From positions 62,001 to 126,000 of the forward strand of contig CAUQBR010000003.1 of NCBI GenBank assembly GCA_963516475.1: a stretch of DNA of 64,000 nt. Reading direction: 5' to 3'. How positions within the stretch are numbered: position 1 is the first letter of the stretch; each line of letters starts with the position of its first letter. Position numbers and translations under genes: made by a program. The DNA is from JABCPE02 sp963516475 (GTDB taxonomy: Bacteria > Bacteroidota > Bacteroidia > Flavobacteriales > Weeksellaceae). Shown here piece after piece: positions 51,467-59,169 of the stretch. A model generated the notes under the pieces. The model worked only from the letters and a program-made list of their open reading frames with translations, ran no database searches and was not told the DNA's origin.

Positions 51467-52414
51467 TTGGAAAGTTCGCTGCTTAATCATCTTAAAATAG
51501 ATAATTTCACTACTCAAAATGGGGTATTGTATACTGACTTCCCACTGAGTTACCAAGTCTTTGGGCAAAAACTGCATACAGCACCTGTCATTTTGGTCAA
51601 TCACGCCCTTACAGGAAACTCTAATGTGGCTGGCGAAAAGGGCTGGTGGAAAACTCTCGTGGGGTATGGGAGTGTGATAGATTTACAAAAATATACCGTT
51701 GTCTGCTTTAATGTGGCAGGGAATGGCTATGATGGTTTTTTCATTGACAATTATAAAAACTTTACCGCAAAAGATATGGCGAGGCTTTTCGTTTTGGGGT
51801 TGGAAAACCTTGGGATAAAGGAGCTTTATGCTTTGGTGGGAGGTTCTGTCGGTGGGTCTATCGCTTGGGAAATGCTCTGCGAAGCACCTCATTTGGCTAA
51901 AAAATTCATTCCTGTGGCTACGGATTATAAGACGACAGATTGGCTGCATTCACAGTGTCTGGTGCAGGAATTTCTGCTCGAAAGCGAAGATAGACCACTC
52001 GAAAAAGCCCGTATTCATGCGATGCTCAACTATCGTACGCCAGAGTCTCTTAATCAGAGATTTAAGCGCGAACAGGACGACCAAAAGAATATTCTAAAAT
52101 CTCATGACTGGCTCAATTATCATGGGACAGCCCTGGATAATAGGTTTGATATAAAGGCGTATCGGCTTATGAATCAGTTGCTTAAAACCATTGATGCTAA
52201 GGAAGAAGATTTACTTAAAATCAATTCGGAAATACATCTCATAGGAGTGGATTCGGATTTACATTATCCTGCTTTTGAGATTAAAAATTCTTATGATTTT
52301 CTGAAAAATAATGGTAAAAATGTGTATCATCACGAAATAAAATCCATCCATGGGCATGATGCTTTTTTGATGGAATATGAACAGTTAAACGAAATTTTAG
52401 GTAAAATTTTTTAA
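51467..52414 (+). CDS. metX: Homoserine O-acyltransferase (MetX-like alpha/beta hydrolase)
   Basis: A 315-residue alpha/beta-hydrolase starting with TTG (no ATG before the conserved domain). The N-terminal 'PVILVNHALTGNSNV' carries the oxyanion and LTG motif of MetX; the nucleophile is Ser127 in ALVGGSVGGSIAWE, and the triad closes with Asp in 'LIGVDSDLHYP' and His297 in SIHGHDAFLMEY. It is shorter than usual MetX (about 350-380). It makes O-acetylhomoserine for the first committed step. The SAM-I riboswitch directly upstream fits. Homoserine dehydrogenase follows after 18 bases. Confidence 0.9.
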   Translation: MESSLLNHLKIDNFTTQNGVLYTDFPLSYQVFGQKLHTAPVILVNHALTGNSNVAGEKGWWKTLVGYGSVIDLQKYTVVCFNVAGNGYDGFFIDNYKNFTAKDMARLFVLGLENLGIKELYALVGGSVGGSIAWEMLCEAPHLAKKFIPVATDYKTTDWLHSQCLVQEFLLESEDRPLEKARIHAMLNYRTPESLNQRFKREQDDQKNILKSHDWLNYHGTALDNRFDIKAYRLMNQLLKTIDAKEEDLLKINSEIHLIGVDSDLHYPAFEIKNSYDFLKNNGKNVYHHEIKSIHGHDAFLMEYEQLNEILGKIF

Positions 52415-52432
52415 AAATCAACACGATATAAT

Positions 52433-53962
52433 ATGGAAGAAAATAATGTAATCACGATTTATAAAAATAAAGCGATAGTTAATTTCGAAGGGAGAGATTT
52501 CTTAGGGCAGATAGGGATAGATTCTCGTATTTTTAATGCTTTGCAGAATGCGGGAGTCAGTGTAGGGGTGATTTCTCAGCAGGCGATAGAAAACGGAATT
52601 TCTGTTTTGGTGGATGAGCATCAGGCAGAAACAGCGGTGGAAAGCCTTAGAAAAGAATTTGATAAGGAACTGAAAAGCGGAATCGTTAGTCAGATTTATA
52701 GTATTGATAATCTGGCTGTTATAGGATTGGTAACGGATAATTTCCAAAAAATTCTTTCGGAATTACAAAAAAATAAAATATTCCCTCTGCTTCTCAATCA
52801 GGTAGCATCAGCAGGAAGGGTGAACTTGGTAGTTTCTGATAATCAAGTAGATAAAGTAAAAAACATCGTAGAAACTGAGATTTTCGGAAAGGTGAAAACT
52901 GTGCATTTGGTGCTGGTAGGGCATGGAAATGTAGGCAGTACGCTGATAGAGCAGATTTTGGATTCTTCATATGATATTCAGAATAGAAAGCGTATTCATT
53001 TGAAAATCATAGCGATAGCAAATTCTAAAAATATAGTGTTCAATAAAGGTGGTTTTGGTAGCGACTGGCGACAAAAAGTGCTTTTCGGCAGCTCGGAAAA
53101 CACTTTGCAGGATTTGTTTCAGTTTGTAAAAGAAAATCAGTTTGAAAACTTGGTTTTAGTGGATAATACGGCGAGTAAAGATTTTGTAAAAAACTATCCA
53201 ACTTTTGTGGAAAATGGTTTTGACATTGTTTCTTCTAATAAGATTTTCAATACTTTGCCGATACAGGAGTACAGAAATCTGCGAAAAACTTTGGATAAAA
53301 ACAAGAAAAGATATCTTTATGAAACCAATGTAGGTGCAGGGCTGCCACTGATAGACACCATCAAGCTGCTGCACCTTTCGGGAGAAAATATCACAAGAAT
53401 AAAAGGGGTGTTTTCGGGGTCGCTCAGCTATATTTTCAATAATTTTTCGGTGCGCGATGAGAAGTTTTCTACCATTGTCAAAGAAGCGATGGATAAAGGA
53501 TTTACAGAGCCAGACCCTCGTGAGGATTTGAGTGGAAATGATGTGGCTAGAAAACTGCTTATTTTGGCGAGAGAATTAGATTTAATCAATGAATTCAGTG
53601 ATATCAATATCCAAAACCTTATTCCAGAGAATTTAGGAGGAATAGACAAAGATGAGTTTATTTCTAGATTAGAAGAGTTGGATGCTGAATATCAGTCTAT
53701 TAAAGAAAATCAAGAGCCAAATCATGTGCTTCGTTATGTGGGAGATTTACATGGAGATTTGAGCCAAGACAAAGGGATTTTGGATGTGAAACTGGTGTCT
53801 GTTCCTGCAAGTTCGGCGCTTGGGCAACTGAAAGGCTCAGATTCTATTTTTGAAATCTATACTGAAAGTTATGGAGAAAACCCAATAGTTATCATGGGAG
53901 CTGGCGCAGGAGCGAAGGTGACTGCAAGAGGCGTTTTCGGTGATATATTGCGACTTTGTTAA
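52433..53962 (+). CDS. ACT-domain homoserine dehydrogenase
   Basis: A 509-residue protein. Residues 15-150 hold two ACT-type regulatory repeats like the linker of aspartokinase-homoserine dehydrogenase fusions; no aspartokinase catalytic domain is present. The NAD(P) site is GHGNVGS (about 163-169), and the catalytic domain follows with 'TNVGAGLPLIDTI', 'IKGVFSGSLSYIFN' and 'GFTEPDPREDLSGNDVARKLLILARE'. It reduces aspartate semialdehyde to homoserine, which metX then acylates. It looks like a ThrA/MetL type enzyme that lost its kinase part and kept the allosteric domain. SAM-riboswitch control is probable since it follows metX by 18 bases. Confidence 0.92.
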   Translation: MEENNVITIYKNKAIVNFEGRDFLGQIGIDSRIFNALQNAGVSVGVISQQAIENGISVLVDEHQAETAVESLRKEFDKELKSGIVSQIYSIDNLAVIGLVTDNFQKILSELQKNKIFPLLLNQVASAGRVNLVVSDNQVDKVKNIVETEIFGKVKTVHLVLVGHGNVGSTLIEQILDSSYDIQNRKRIHLKIIAIANSKNIVFNKGGFGSDWRQKVLFGSSENTLQDLFQFVKENQFENLVLVDNTASKDFVKNYPTFVENGFDIVSSNKIFNTLPIQEYRNLRKTLDKNKKRYLYETNVGAGLPLIDTIKLLHLSGENITRIKGVFSGSLSYIFNNFSVRDEKFSTIVKEAMDKGFTEPDPREDLSGNDVARKLLILARELDLINEFSDINIQNLIPENLGGIDKDEFISRLEELDAEYQSIKENQEPNHVLRYVGDLHGDLSQDKGILDVKLVSVPASSALGQLKGSDSIFEIYTESYGENPIVIMGAGAGAKVTARGVFGDILRLC

Positions 53963-53965
53963 TAT

Positions 53966-54376
53966 TTATCGGTATTTGTATAAATTAAAAGCAGCAGTGA
54001 AAGTAAAGCCTCTGAAATTGGAATTCCTTGAAAAAGGTATGGAATAGCCTATGTGTGTTTGGATTAAATTAAAAAGAGAAAATCCTAATCTAGGCTGTAT
54101 GGACTGGGTATTTAGCGAAATTCCAGCTCCTCCTATTATGAAATACATTTCTGCACCTATTTCTGGTATTACTTTTAGTTTTGAATTTTCAGTGCCGAAA
54201 TGGGTTCCTGCATAGAGGGTGCCTCCTCCATAATAAGCCTTTGTGCTATAGGAAATTCCTCCAAATACAAAATTATGAGACTTATTGGTATGAGTGTAGG
54301 CAAATCTAGCGCCCAATTCTTCCTGAGCAAAAGCGAACATAGGAAGCAAAAACAAAAGCAAAAGAAATTTTTTCAT
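53966..54376 (-). CDS. Small outer-membrane beta-barrel protein
   Basis: About 136 residues with a signal peptide (MKKFLLLLFLLPMFAFAQ) and about six to eight amphipathic strands ending in FTAAFNLYKYR. No family recognised. The frame is longer (to TTG 54406), but that TTG is the end of a promoter -7 element (54404-54411), and the signal peptide starts at ATG 54376. Its stop lies three bases from the stop of the convergent homoserine dehydrogenase with no terminator between, so transcripts likely overlap antisense. Confidence 0.65.
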   Translation of the reverse strand: MKKFLLLLFLLPMFAFAQEELGARFAYTHTNKSHNFVFGGISYSTKAYYGGGTLYAGTHFGTENSKLKVIPEIGAEMYFIIGGAGISLNTQSIQPRLGFSLFNLIQTHIGYSIPFSRNSNFRGFTFTAAFNLYKYR

Positions 54377-54403
54377 TAGTAATAAATTATCATTACGAAT
54401 GTA

Positions 54404-54411
54404 CAAAAATA
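54404..54411 (-). promoter_or_regulatory. -7 element for the small barrel gene
   Basis: TATTTTTG on the minus strand, 27 bases before the ATG at 54376. It lies back to back with the element for the divergent SMI1 gene. Confidence 0.45.
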
Positions 54412-54423
54412 AATTAAAAGCAG

Positions 54424-54431
54424 TAAATTTG
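54424..54431 (+). promoter_or_regulatory. -7 element for the SMI1-metZ unit
   Basis: TAAATTTG, 34 bases before the ATG at 54466. No TTG at the expected distance. Confidence 0.4.
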
Positions 54432-54465
54432 GCTAAATAAAAATAGGATTTAAAGAACTTAAAAA

Positions 54466-55080
54466 ATGAAAGAAATTCTTGAAAGAATAGAAAAGCAAAT
54501 CAATATTTTGCAAGAAAAATATAAGGATGATTTTTTTGAATATCAATTAAATGATAGAGCGACTGATGAGGATTTTGAAAGATTAGAAGAAGTTTTAGGA
54601 TATGCTCTGCCAGAGGATTTTAAGGAAATCTACCGTATCCATAATGGAGAAAAAGAAGGCTATTGTCTAATGGGAGAAGAGTGGCTCACTATTGATAGAA
54701 TTATAGATGAATATAAAATCTGGAAAGATTTATATGATGGTGATTTTTCAGAAGATGGCAAAGACTATGGCTGCAGCCCAGAAGAGGGGATAAAACCTGA
54801 TTTTTGGTGGAATCCCAAATGGATTTCTCTGACAGCCGATGGAGGAGGTAATGGTAAAATGATAGACCTAGACCCATCAAAAGAAGGAAAACGAGGGCAG
54901 ATAATCCAAATGTGGCATGATGATGCAGACCGTAGTATAGAAGCCCAATCTCTGAAAGATTTTTTTGAGAAATATGCACAAGATTTAGAAAAAGGACTCT
55001 ATGTGATACACCCAGATTATGGAACTATCCTAAAAGAAGATTTGGATGAAGATGAGCTGGCAGAGCTGGAGGGGAAGTAG
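54466..55080 (+). CDS. SMI1/KNR4 family protein
   Basis: A 204-residue soluble, acidic protein. The SMI1/KNR4 core is 'RATDEDFERLEEVLGYALPEDFKEIYRIHNGEKEG' followed by the 'WISLTADGGGNGKMIDLDPSKEGKRGQIIQMWHDD' strand pattern. Members are widespread immunity proteins of bacterial polymorphic toxins and also act as scaffolds in yeast. No toxin gene is in the window. It is the first gene of a unit that continues with metZ, so an immunity-type gene has been placed ahead of a biosynthetic gene. Confidence 0.88.
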   Translation: MKEILERIEKQINILQEKYKDDFFEYQLNDRATDEDFERLEEVLGYALPEDFKEIYRIHNGEKEGYCLMGEEWLTIDRIIDEYKIWKDLYDGDFSEDGKDYGCSPEEGIKPDFWWNPKWISLTADGGGNGKMIDLDPSKEGKRGQIIQMWHDDADRSIEAQSLKDFFEKYAQDLEKGLYVIHPDYGTILKEDLDEDELAELEGK

Positions 55081-55144
55081 AATTCAGTAATACTTAGAAT
55101 TTCTAATAAAGAATTGGACAAAAGATAAAAAACAATAAAAAAAC

Positions 55145-56314
55145 ATGGAAAACAATAAACAAAATTTCGAAACACTTGCTATTCGTACACAGACAGACAG
55201 AACTCAGTATGATGAGCATTCGGTGCCGTTATACCTTACTTCAAGTTTTATTTTTGAGGATGCGGAGGATATGCGAGCGAGTTTCGCGGAAGAAAAACCA
55301 AAGAACCTTTATAGTAGATTTACTAACCCAAATGTAACCGAATTTGTCGATAAAATCGCTAAAATGGAAGGTGCCGAAACGGGCTATGCTTTTGCTACGG
55401 GAATGGCGGCGATATATAGCACACTGGCATCTCTGCTTTCGGCGGGCGACCACATACTCAGCTGTCGTTCGGTGTTTGGTTCTACACATACACTTTTTAC
55501 GAAATACTTTCCAAAGTGGAATATCAATACCACTTATTTTGAAGCACATGAGGAAGATATAGAAAAATACATCCGCCCAGAGACCAAGATTCTTTACCTA
55601 GAAACTCCTACCAATCCTGCGATAGAGGTTTTGGATTTGGAGAAAATGGGAAAAATCGCCAAAAAGCATAATTTGCTTTTCGTGGTGGATAATTGTTTTG
55701 CTACGCCATACATCCAGCAGCCTATAAAATATGGAGCTGATATCGTGGTACATTCGGCTACGAAACTGATCGACGGGCAGGGGAGAGTTCTTGGCGGTGT
55801 CGCTGTGGGTAGAGCGGATTTGATTCGTGAAATTTATCTTTTTGCGAGAAATACAGGGCCTGCAATGTCGCCATTTAATGCTTGGGTTTTGTCTAAATCA
55901 TTGGAAACATTAGCTCTAAGAGTAGAAAAACACTGCGAAAATGCGCTGAAAGTAGCGGAGTTTTTAGAACAACATCCTAATGTAGAATTTGTAAAATATC
56001 CGTTTTTAAAATCACACCCAAACTATGAAGTTGCCAAAAAGCAAATGAAATTGGGCGGAAGCATCGTAGCATTCCAAGTGAAAGGCGGTGTAGAAGGCGG
56101 AAGAAATTTCTTAAACAAAATAAAAATGTGCTCATTATCAGCCAATCTGGGCGATACTAGAACCATAGTAACTCACCCAGCTTCTACTACCCATTCTAAA
56201 CTAAGCGAAGAAGAAAGAAACGAAGTGGGCATCACAGCAGGGCTGGTTCGTTGCTCGGTAGGGCTGGAAAATGCGGAAGATATTATTGAAGATTTGAAAC
56301 AGGCTTTGGAGTAA
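55145..56314 (+). CDS. metZ: O-succinyl/acetylhomoserine sulfhydrylase (Cys/Met-metabolism PLP enzyme)
   Basis: A 389-residue PLP enzyme. The cofactor Lys is Lys207 in VVHSATKLIDGQGRVLGG; the 'GQGRVLGG' context is that of MetZ rather than of cystathionine gamma-synthase. Other landmarks: SRFTNPNVTEF, 'ATGMAAIYSTLASLLSAGDHI', 'FVVDNCFATPYIQQP' and C-terminal 'TRTIVTHPASTTHSKLSEEER'. It adds sulfide to acylhomoserine to form homocysteine. It works between metX and methionine synthase in this region, but it sits in a different unit from metX. Confidence 0.92.
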   Translation: MENNKQNFETLAIRTQTDRTQYDEHSVPLYLTSSFIFEDAEDMRASFAEEKPKNLYSRFTNPNVTEFVDKIAKMEGAETGYAFATGMAAIYSTLASLLSAGDHILSCRSVFGSTHTLFTKYFPKWNINTTYFEAHEEDIEKYIRPETKILYLETPTNPAIEVLDLEKMGKIAKKHNLLFVVDNCFATPYIQQPIKYGADIVVHSATKLIDGQGRVLGGVAVGRADLIREIYLFARNTGPAMSPFNAWVLSKSLETLALRVEKHCENALKVAEFLEQHPNVEFVKYPFLKSHPNYEVAKKQMKLGGSIVAFQVKGGVEGGRNFLNKIKMCSLSANLGDTRTIVTHPASTTHSKLSEEERNEVGITAGLVRCSVGLENAEDIIEDLKQALE

Positions 56315-56334
56315 ATTTTAAAATAAAAATAGAT

Positions 56335-57093
56335 ATGACAAGATTAACAAAAAAAATTAGTTTGTTTTTAATATTAAGTATTGTTCTTATTTCGTGTAAT
56401 TTAGGATACGAAATAAAGGATGGTAAGGTCTACTATAAGTGGATACATGGTGGCAATATGTCCAAAGAAATCACTCTTGTAGAAGATGCTGATGCAGAAA
56501 CATTTGAAGTTATAAAAAATGATGTAGATCTTCATTTAGGTAAGGATAAAAATTATGTGTTTTTGGAACTTGCTAAGCTGAAAGCAGACCCTGCTACTTT
56601 TGAGCAGATTAAGAAGTATTATTGGCGAGATAAAGACAGTGTGTATATGCTTAGGTATTATGATGGTCTAGATAACAATGTGGTAAAGGGAGCTGACCCT
56701 AAAACTTTTCAAGTGATAAAAGATAATTGGGGGCGTGATAAGAAAGGAGTTTATCATATTTACGATCAATTGAAAAATGTAGATCCAAAAAAATTCATAG
56801 CAATAGATGAAGATTGGGGAAAAGACGATAAATACTATTATCATAATAAGGAGAGAATAGATTCTTTGGATTATAAAACAGCAGAAATCGTGAGTCCATA
56901 TTACATCAAAGACCAATACAGAGTTTTTTGTCGTAATAAAATTGTAAAAGGAGCTAATCCTAAGACCTTTAAAGCTTTAGATACTGGTATCCATGGATAT
57001 GATGACAAGTATATATTTGAATTTGAAAGGAACGAAGGCCCTATTACAGAAGAAGACAAAAAAATATATATGAATGCCGACAAAAAGAAATAA
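56335..57093 (+). CDS. DKNYY-domain lipoprotein
   Basis: A 252-residue lipoprotein (VLISC, Cys about 21). At least four repeats of the DKNYY pattern are visible, such as 'DADAETFEVIKND...LGKDKNYVFLE', 'DPATFEQIKKYYWRDKDSVYML' and 'DPKTFQVIKDNWGRDKKGVYHI', each with an aspartate, a K-D-K and an aromatic. DKNYY proteins occur in contact-dependent systems and as orphan surface lipoproteins. It lies between metZ and an unknown gene in the same run. Confidence 0.85.
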   Translation: MTRLTKKISLFLILSIVLISCNLGYEIKDGKVYYKWIHGGNMSKEITLVEDADAETFEVIKNDVDLHLGKDKNYVFLELAKLKADPATFEQIKKYYWRDKDSVYMLRYYDGLDNNVVKGADPKTFQVIKDNWGRDKKGVYHIYDQLKNVDPKKFIAIDEDWGKDDKYYYHNKERIDSLDYKTAEIVSPYYIKDQYRVFCRNKIVKGANPKTFKALDTGIHGYDDKYIFEFERNEGPITEEDKKIYMNADKKK

Positions 57094-57095
57094 AC

Positions 57096-58064
57096 ATGAA
57101 TTTCTTGGATAAAATTTTTGGAAAAAAGGAGAGGAAATCAGTCAATATTCATGTTGATAAAGAGAATTTTAAGATAAATGGAAAAGTTTTTTCTTTTCCG
57201 TTTTTATATTCTGATTTAAAAGAAATTTTGGGCGAGCCTACTCGTATTCAAATGAGTGATGGCAAGGCTAATGAGGACGGCTATGTGCTTCCTTCGCGCT
57301 ACTCTTGGGATGATTTAGGGATTGATGTTTTGGAGAAGTTCCAAGGAAAGGTAGTAGAACTGAATCTGCAGATTTCAAAAACCAAACCTTATCCATTTTC
57401 TCCTGAAAATCCTTTTTCTGGGGAATTTTTGATTGATGGAAAACCTTATCAAGAGGCGATTAAAATCAAAAAAGAGGATTACCTTTTTGTTGAATTTAAT
57501 GTTGGTAAAATGGAGATTTCTGCTCGTATAGCCAGCGAAAAAGAAGAAAACTGTCAGCCACAGGAAATCATGAGTGTCTGTATTTGTCAGACCGAACCAA
57601 AGCTTAAATCTAAAAATAAAAATCCATATAAAATTAAAAGGGAAAAAGGCGAGGTTATTGATTTTAAGGATTTTAATTTTAAATTATTGGTCATAGAAGA
57701 ACTGATGTATAATCAGGATTTACTAAAACCAAAATTTAATATTTATGATTTTGTAGAATACACAGAACGGGAGATAAATCCAGATGAGGAGGGCTATGAG
57801 CCTATTCCAGAAGCTTTGGAATATTTCCGAAATTTGGAAATTCCTAAAAAATGGACAGAAAAAATCACAGACCTTTATCAAGATGGAGGAAATGAAATCT
57901 ACATGCAGATTTCTCCGCAGTGGGATGGCGAGGATGATATTTATAATGTCCAGTCTTTTGAGGATGTAGAAAATTTTCCTCGATTAAAGAAAATAACTGC
58001 TTTTAATATCAATGATGAAGTGTGTGAATTTTTGAAGAATAAAGGAATAGAAATAGGGAACTAA
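57096..58064 (+). CDS. Two-domain soluble protein (DUF7738- and DUF6892-like)
   Basis: A 322-residue protein without signal peptide. The N-terminal 130 residues ('FKINGKVFSFPFLYSDLKEILGEPTRI...RYSWDDLGIDVLEKF') resemble DUF7738; the C-terminal part ('FKDFNFKLLVIEELMYNQDLLKPKFNIYDFVE ... YMQISPQWDGEDDIYNVQSFEDVENFPRLKKI') resembles DUF6892. Both matches are from memory and need a profile search. It begins two bases after the DKNYY gene, 18 bases before metH-N. No catalytic residues are evident; such combinations occur in immunity-type families. Confidence 0.7.
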   Translation: MNFLDKIFGKKERKSVNIHVDKENFKINGKVFSFPFLYSDLKEILGEPTRIQMSDGKANEDGYVLPSRYSWDDLGIDVLEKFQGKVVELNLQISKTKPYPFSPENPFSGEFLIDGKPYQEAIKIKKEDYLFVEFNVGKMEISARIASEKEENCQPQEIMSVCICQTEPKLKSKNKNPYKIKREKGEVIDFKDFNFKLLVIEELMYNQDLLKPKFNIYDFVEYTEREINPDEEGYEPIPEALEYFRNLEIPKKWTEKITDLYQDGGNEIYMQISPQWDGEDDIYNVQSFEDVENFPRLKKITAFNINDEVCEFLKNKGIEIGN

Positions 58065-58082
58065 TATTTAAATAAAATAAAC

Positions 58083-59084
58083 TTGAAAAATACAAAACAA
58101 TTAAATGATGCATTGGAGCATCGGATTTTGATTCTAGATGGAGCCATGGGAACCATGATTCAGAAGTATAATCTTACCGAAGAAGACTATCGTGGCGAGC
58201 AGTTTCGTGATTGGGCATATCCTGTGAAAGGGAATAATGATATGCTGTCCATCACCAAACCCAGTGTGATAGATGAAATCCACAGACAATATTTGGAGGC
58301 TGGAGCAGACATTATAGAAACCAATACTTTTTCCAGCACGACCATCGCGATGGCAGATTATCATATGGAGGATTTCGTTTATCAGCTCAATTATGAATCT
58401 GCAAAACTTGCCCGAAAAGCATGTGATGATTACACTGCTAAAACTCCAGACAAACCGAGATTTGTGGCAGGATCTATCGGGCCGACCAATAAAACAGCCA
58501 GCCTTAGCCCAGATGTGAATGACCCAGGTTACAGAGCCATTACCTTTGATGAACTTAGAAAAGCTTATAAACAGCAGGCGGAGGCATTATTAGATGGCGG
58601 AGTGGATATTCTTTTGGTGGAAACTATTTTTGACACGCTCAATGCAAAGGCGGCTCTTTTTGCAATTGATGAAATTCAGGAGGAGAGAGGAATCCGTATT
58701 CCTACGATGGTTTCTGGGACTATTACCGATGCCTCTGGGCGTACTCTGAGCGGACAGACTGCGGAAGCTTTCCTTATTTCGGTTTCTCATTTGGATTTGC
58801 TGAGTATTGGGTTTAATTGTGCTTTGGGCGCAAAACAGCTTGTTCCATATTTAGAGGCTATCGCTCCACAAACTCACTTTAGAATTTCAGCTCATCCAAA
58901 TGCTGGGCTTCCTAATGCCTTTGGGCAGTATGATGAAACTCCTGAGCAGACCGCAGAACAGATAAAAGAGTATCTGGATAAAGGATTGATAAACATTATT
59001 GGTGGTTGCTGTGGTACTACGCCAGAGCATATAAAGGCTCTTGCAGACCTTGCAAAAGGCTATAAACCAAGAAAAAATACTTAA
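58083..59084 (+). CDS. Methionine synthase, homocysteine-binding half (split MetH)
   Basis: A 333-residue protein starting with TTG at 58083. 'LILDGAMGTMIQKYNL' opens the homocysteine methyltransferase barrel; zinc ligands are Cys246 (GFNCALGA), Cys309 and Cys310 (GGCCGTTP). It stops where the folate domain would begin in one-piece MetH. The rest of the enzyme is a separate gene at 60412-63084, with ompA between. No promoter motif is seen; it follows the unknown protein gene by 18 bases. It should bind and activate homocysteine in trans for the B12-dependent half. Confidence 0.92.
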   Translation: MKNTKQLNDALEHRILILDGAMGTMIQKYNLTEEDYRGEQFRDWAYPVKGNNDMLSITKPSVIDEIHRQYLEAGADIIETNTFSSTTIAMADYHMEDFVYQLNYESAKLARKACDDYTAKTPDKPRFVAGSIGPTNKTASLSPDVNDPGYRAITFDELRKAYKQQAEALLDGGVDILLVETIFDTLNAKAALFAIDEIQEERGIRIPTMVSGTITDASGRTLSGQTAEAFLISVSHLDLLSIGFNCALGAKQLVPYLEAIAPQTHFRISAHPNAGLPNAFGQYDETPEQTAEQIKEYLDKGLINIIGGCCGTTPEHIKALADLAKGYKPRKNT

Positions 59085-59132
59085 AAAGTGTTAAAAAATC
59101 ATAAAATAAATATGCTCTTTCGAAATAAAATG

Positions 59133-59140
59133 TATATTTG
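59133..59140 (+). promoter_or_regulatory. -7 element for ompA
   Basis: TATATTTG, 29 bases before the ATG at 59170. The -33 region is not a clear TTG, but the strong -7 and the optimal codon use in ompA point to high expression. Confidence 0.6.
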
Positions 59141-59169
59141 CACCATTAATTCATAAAATTAGTTTAGAA

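Noticed and set aside
56335..57093. DKNYY repeats as a tandem DNA repeat
   Set aside because: The repetition is at protein level only; the nucleotides have diverged and belong to one coding frame.
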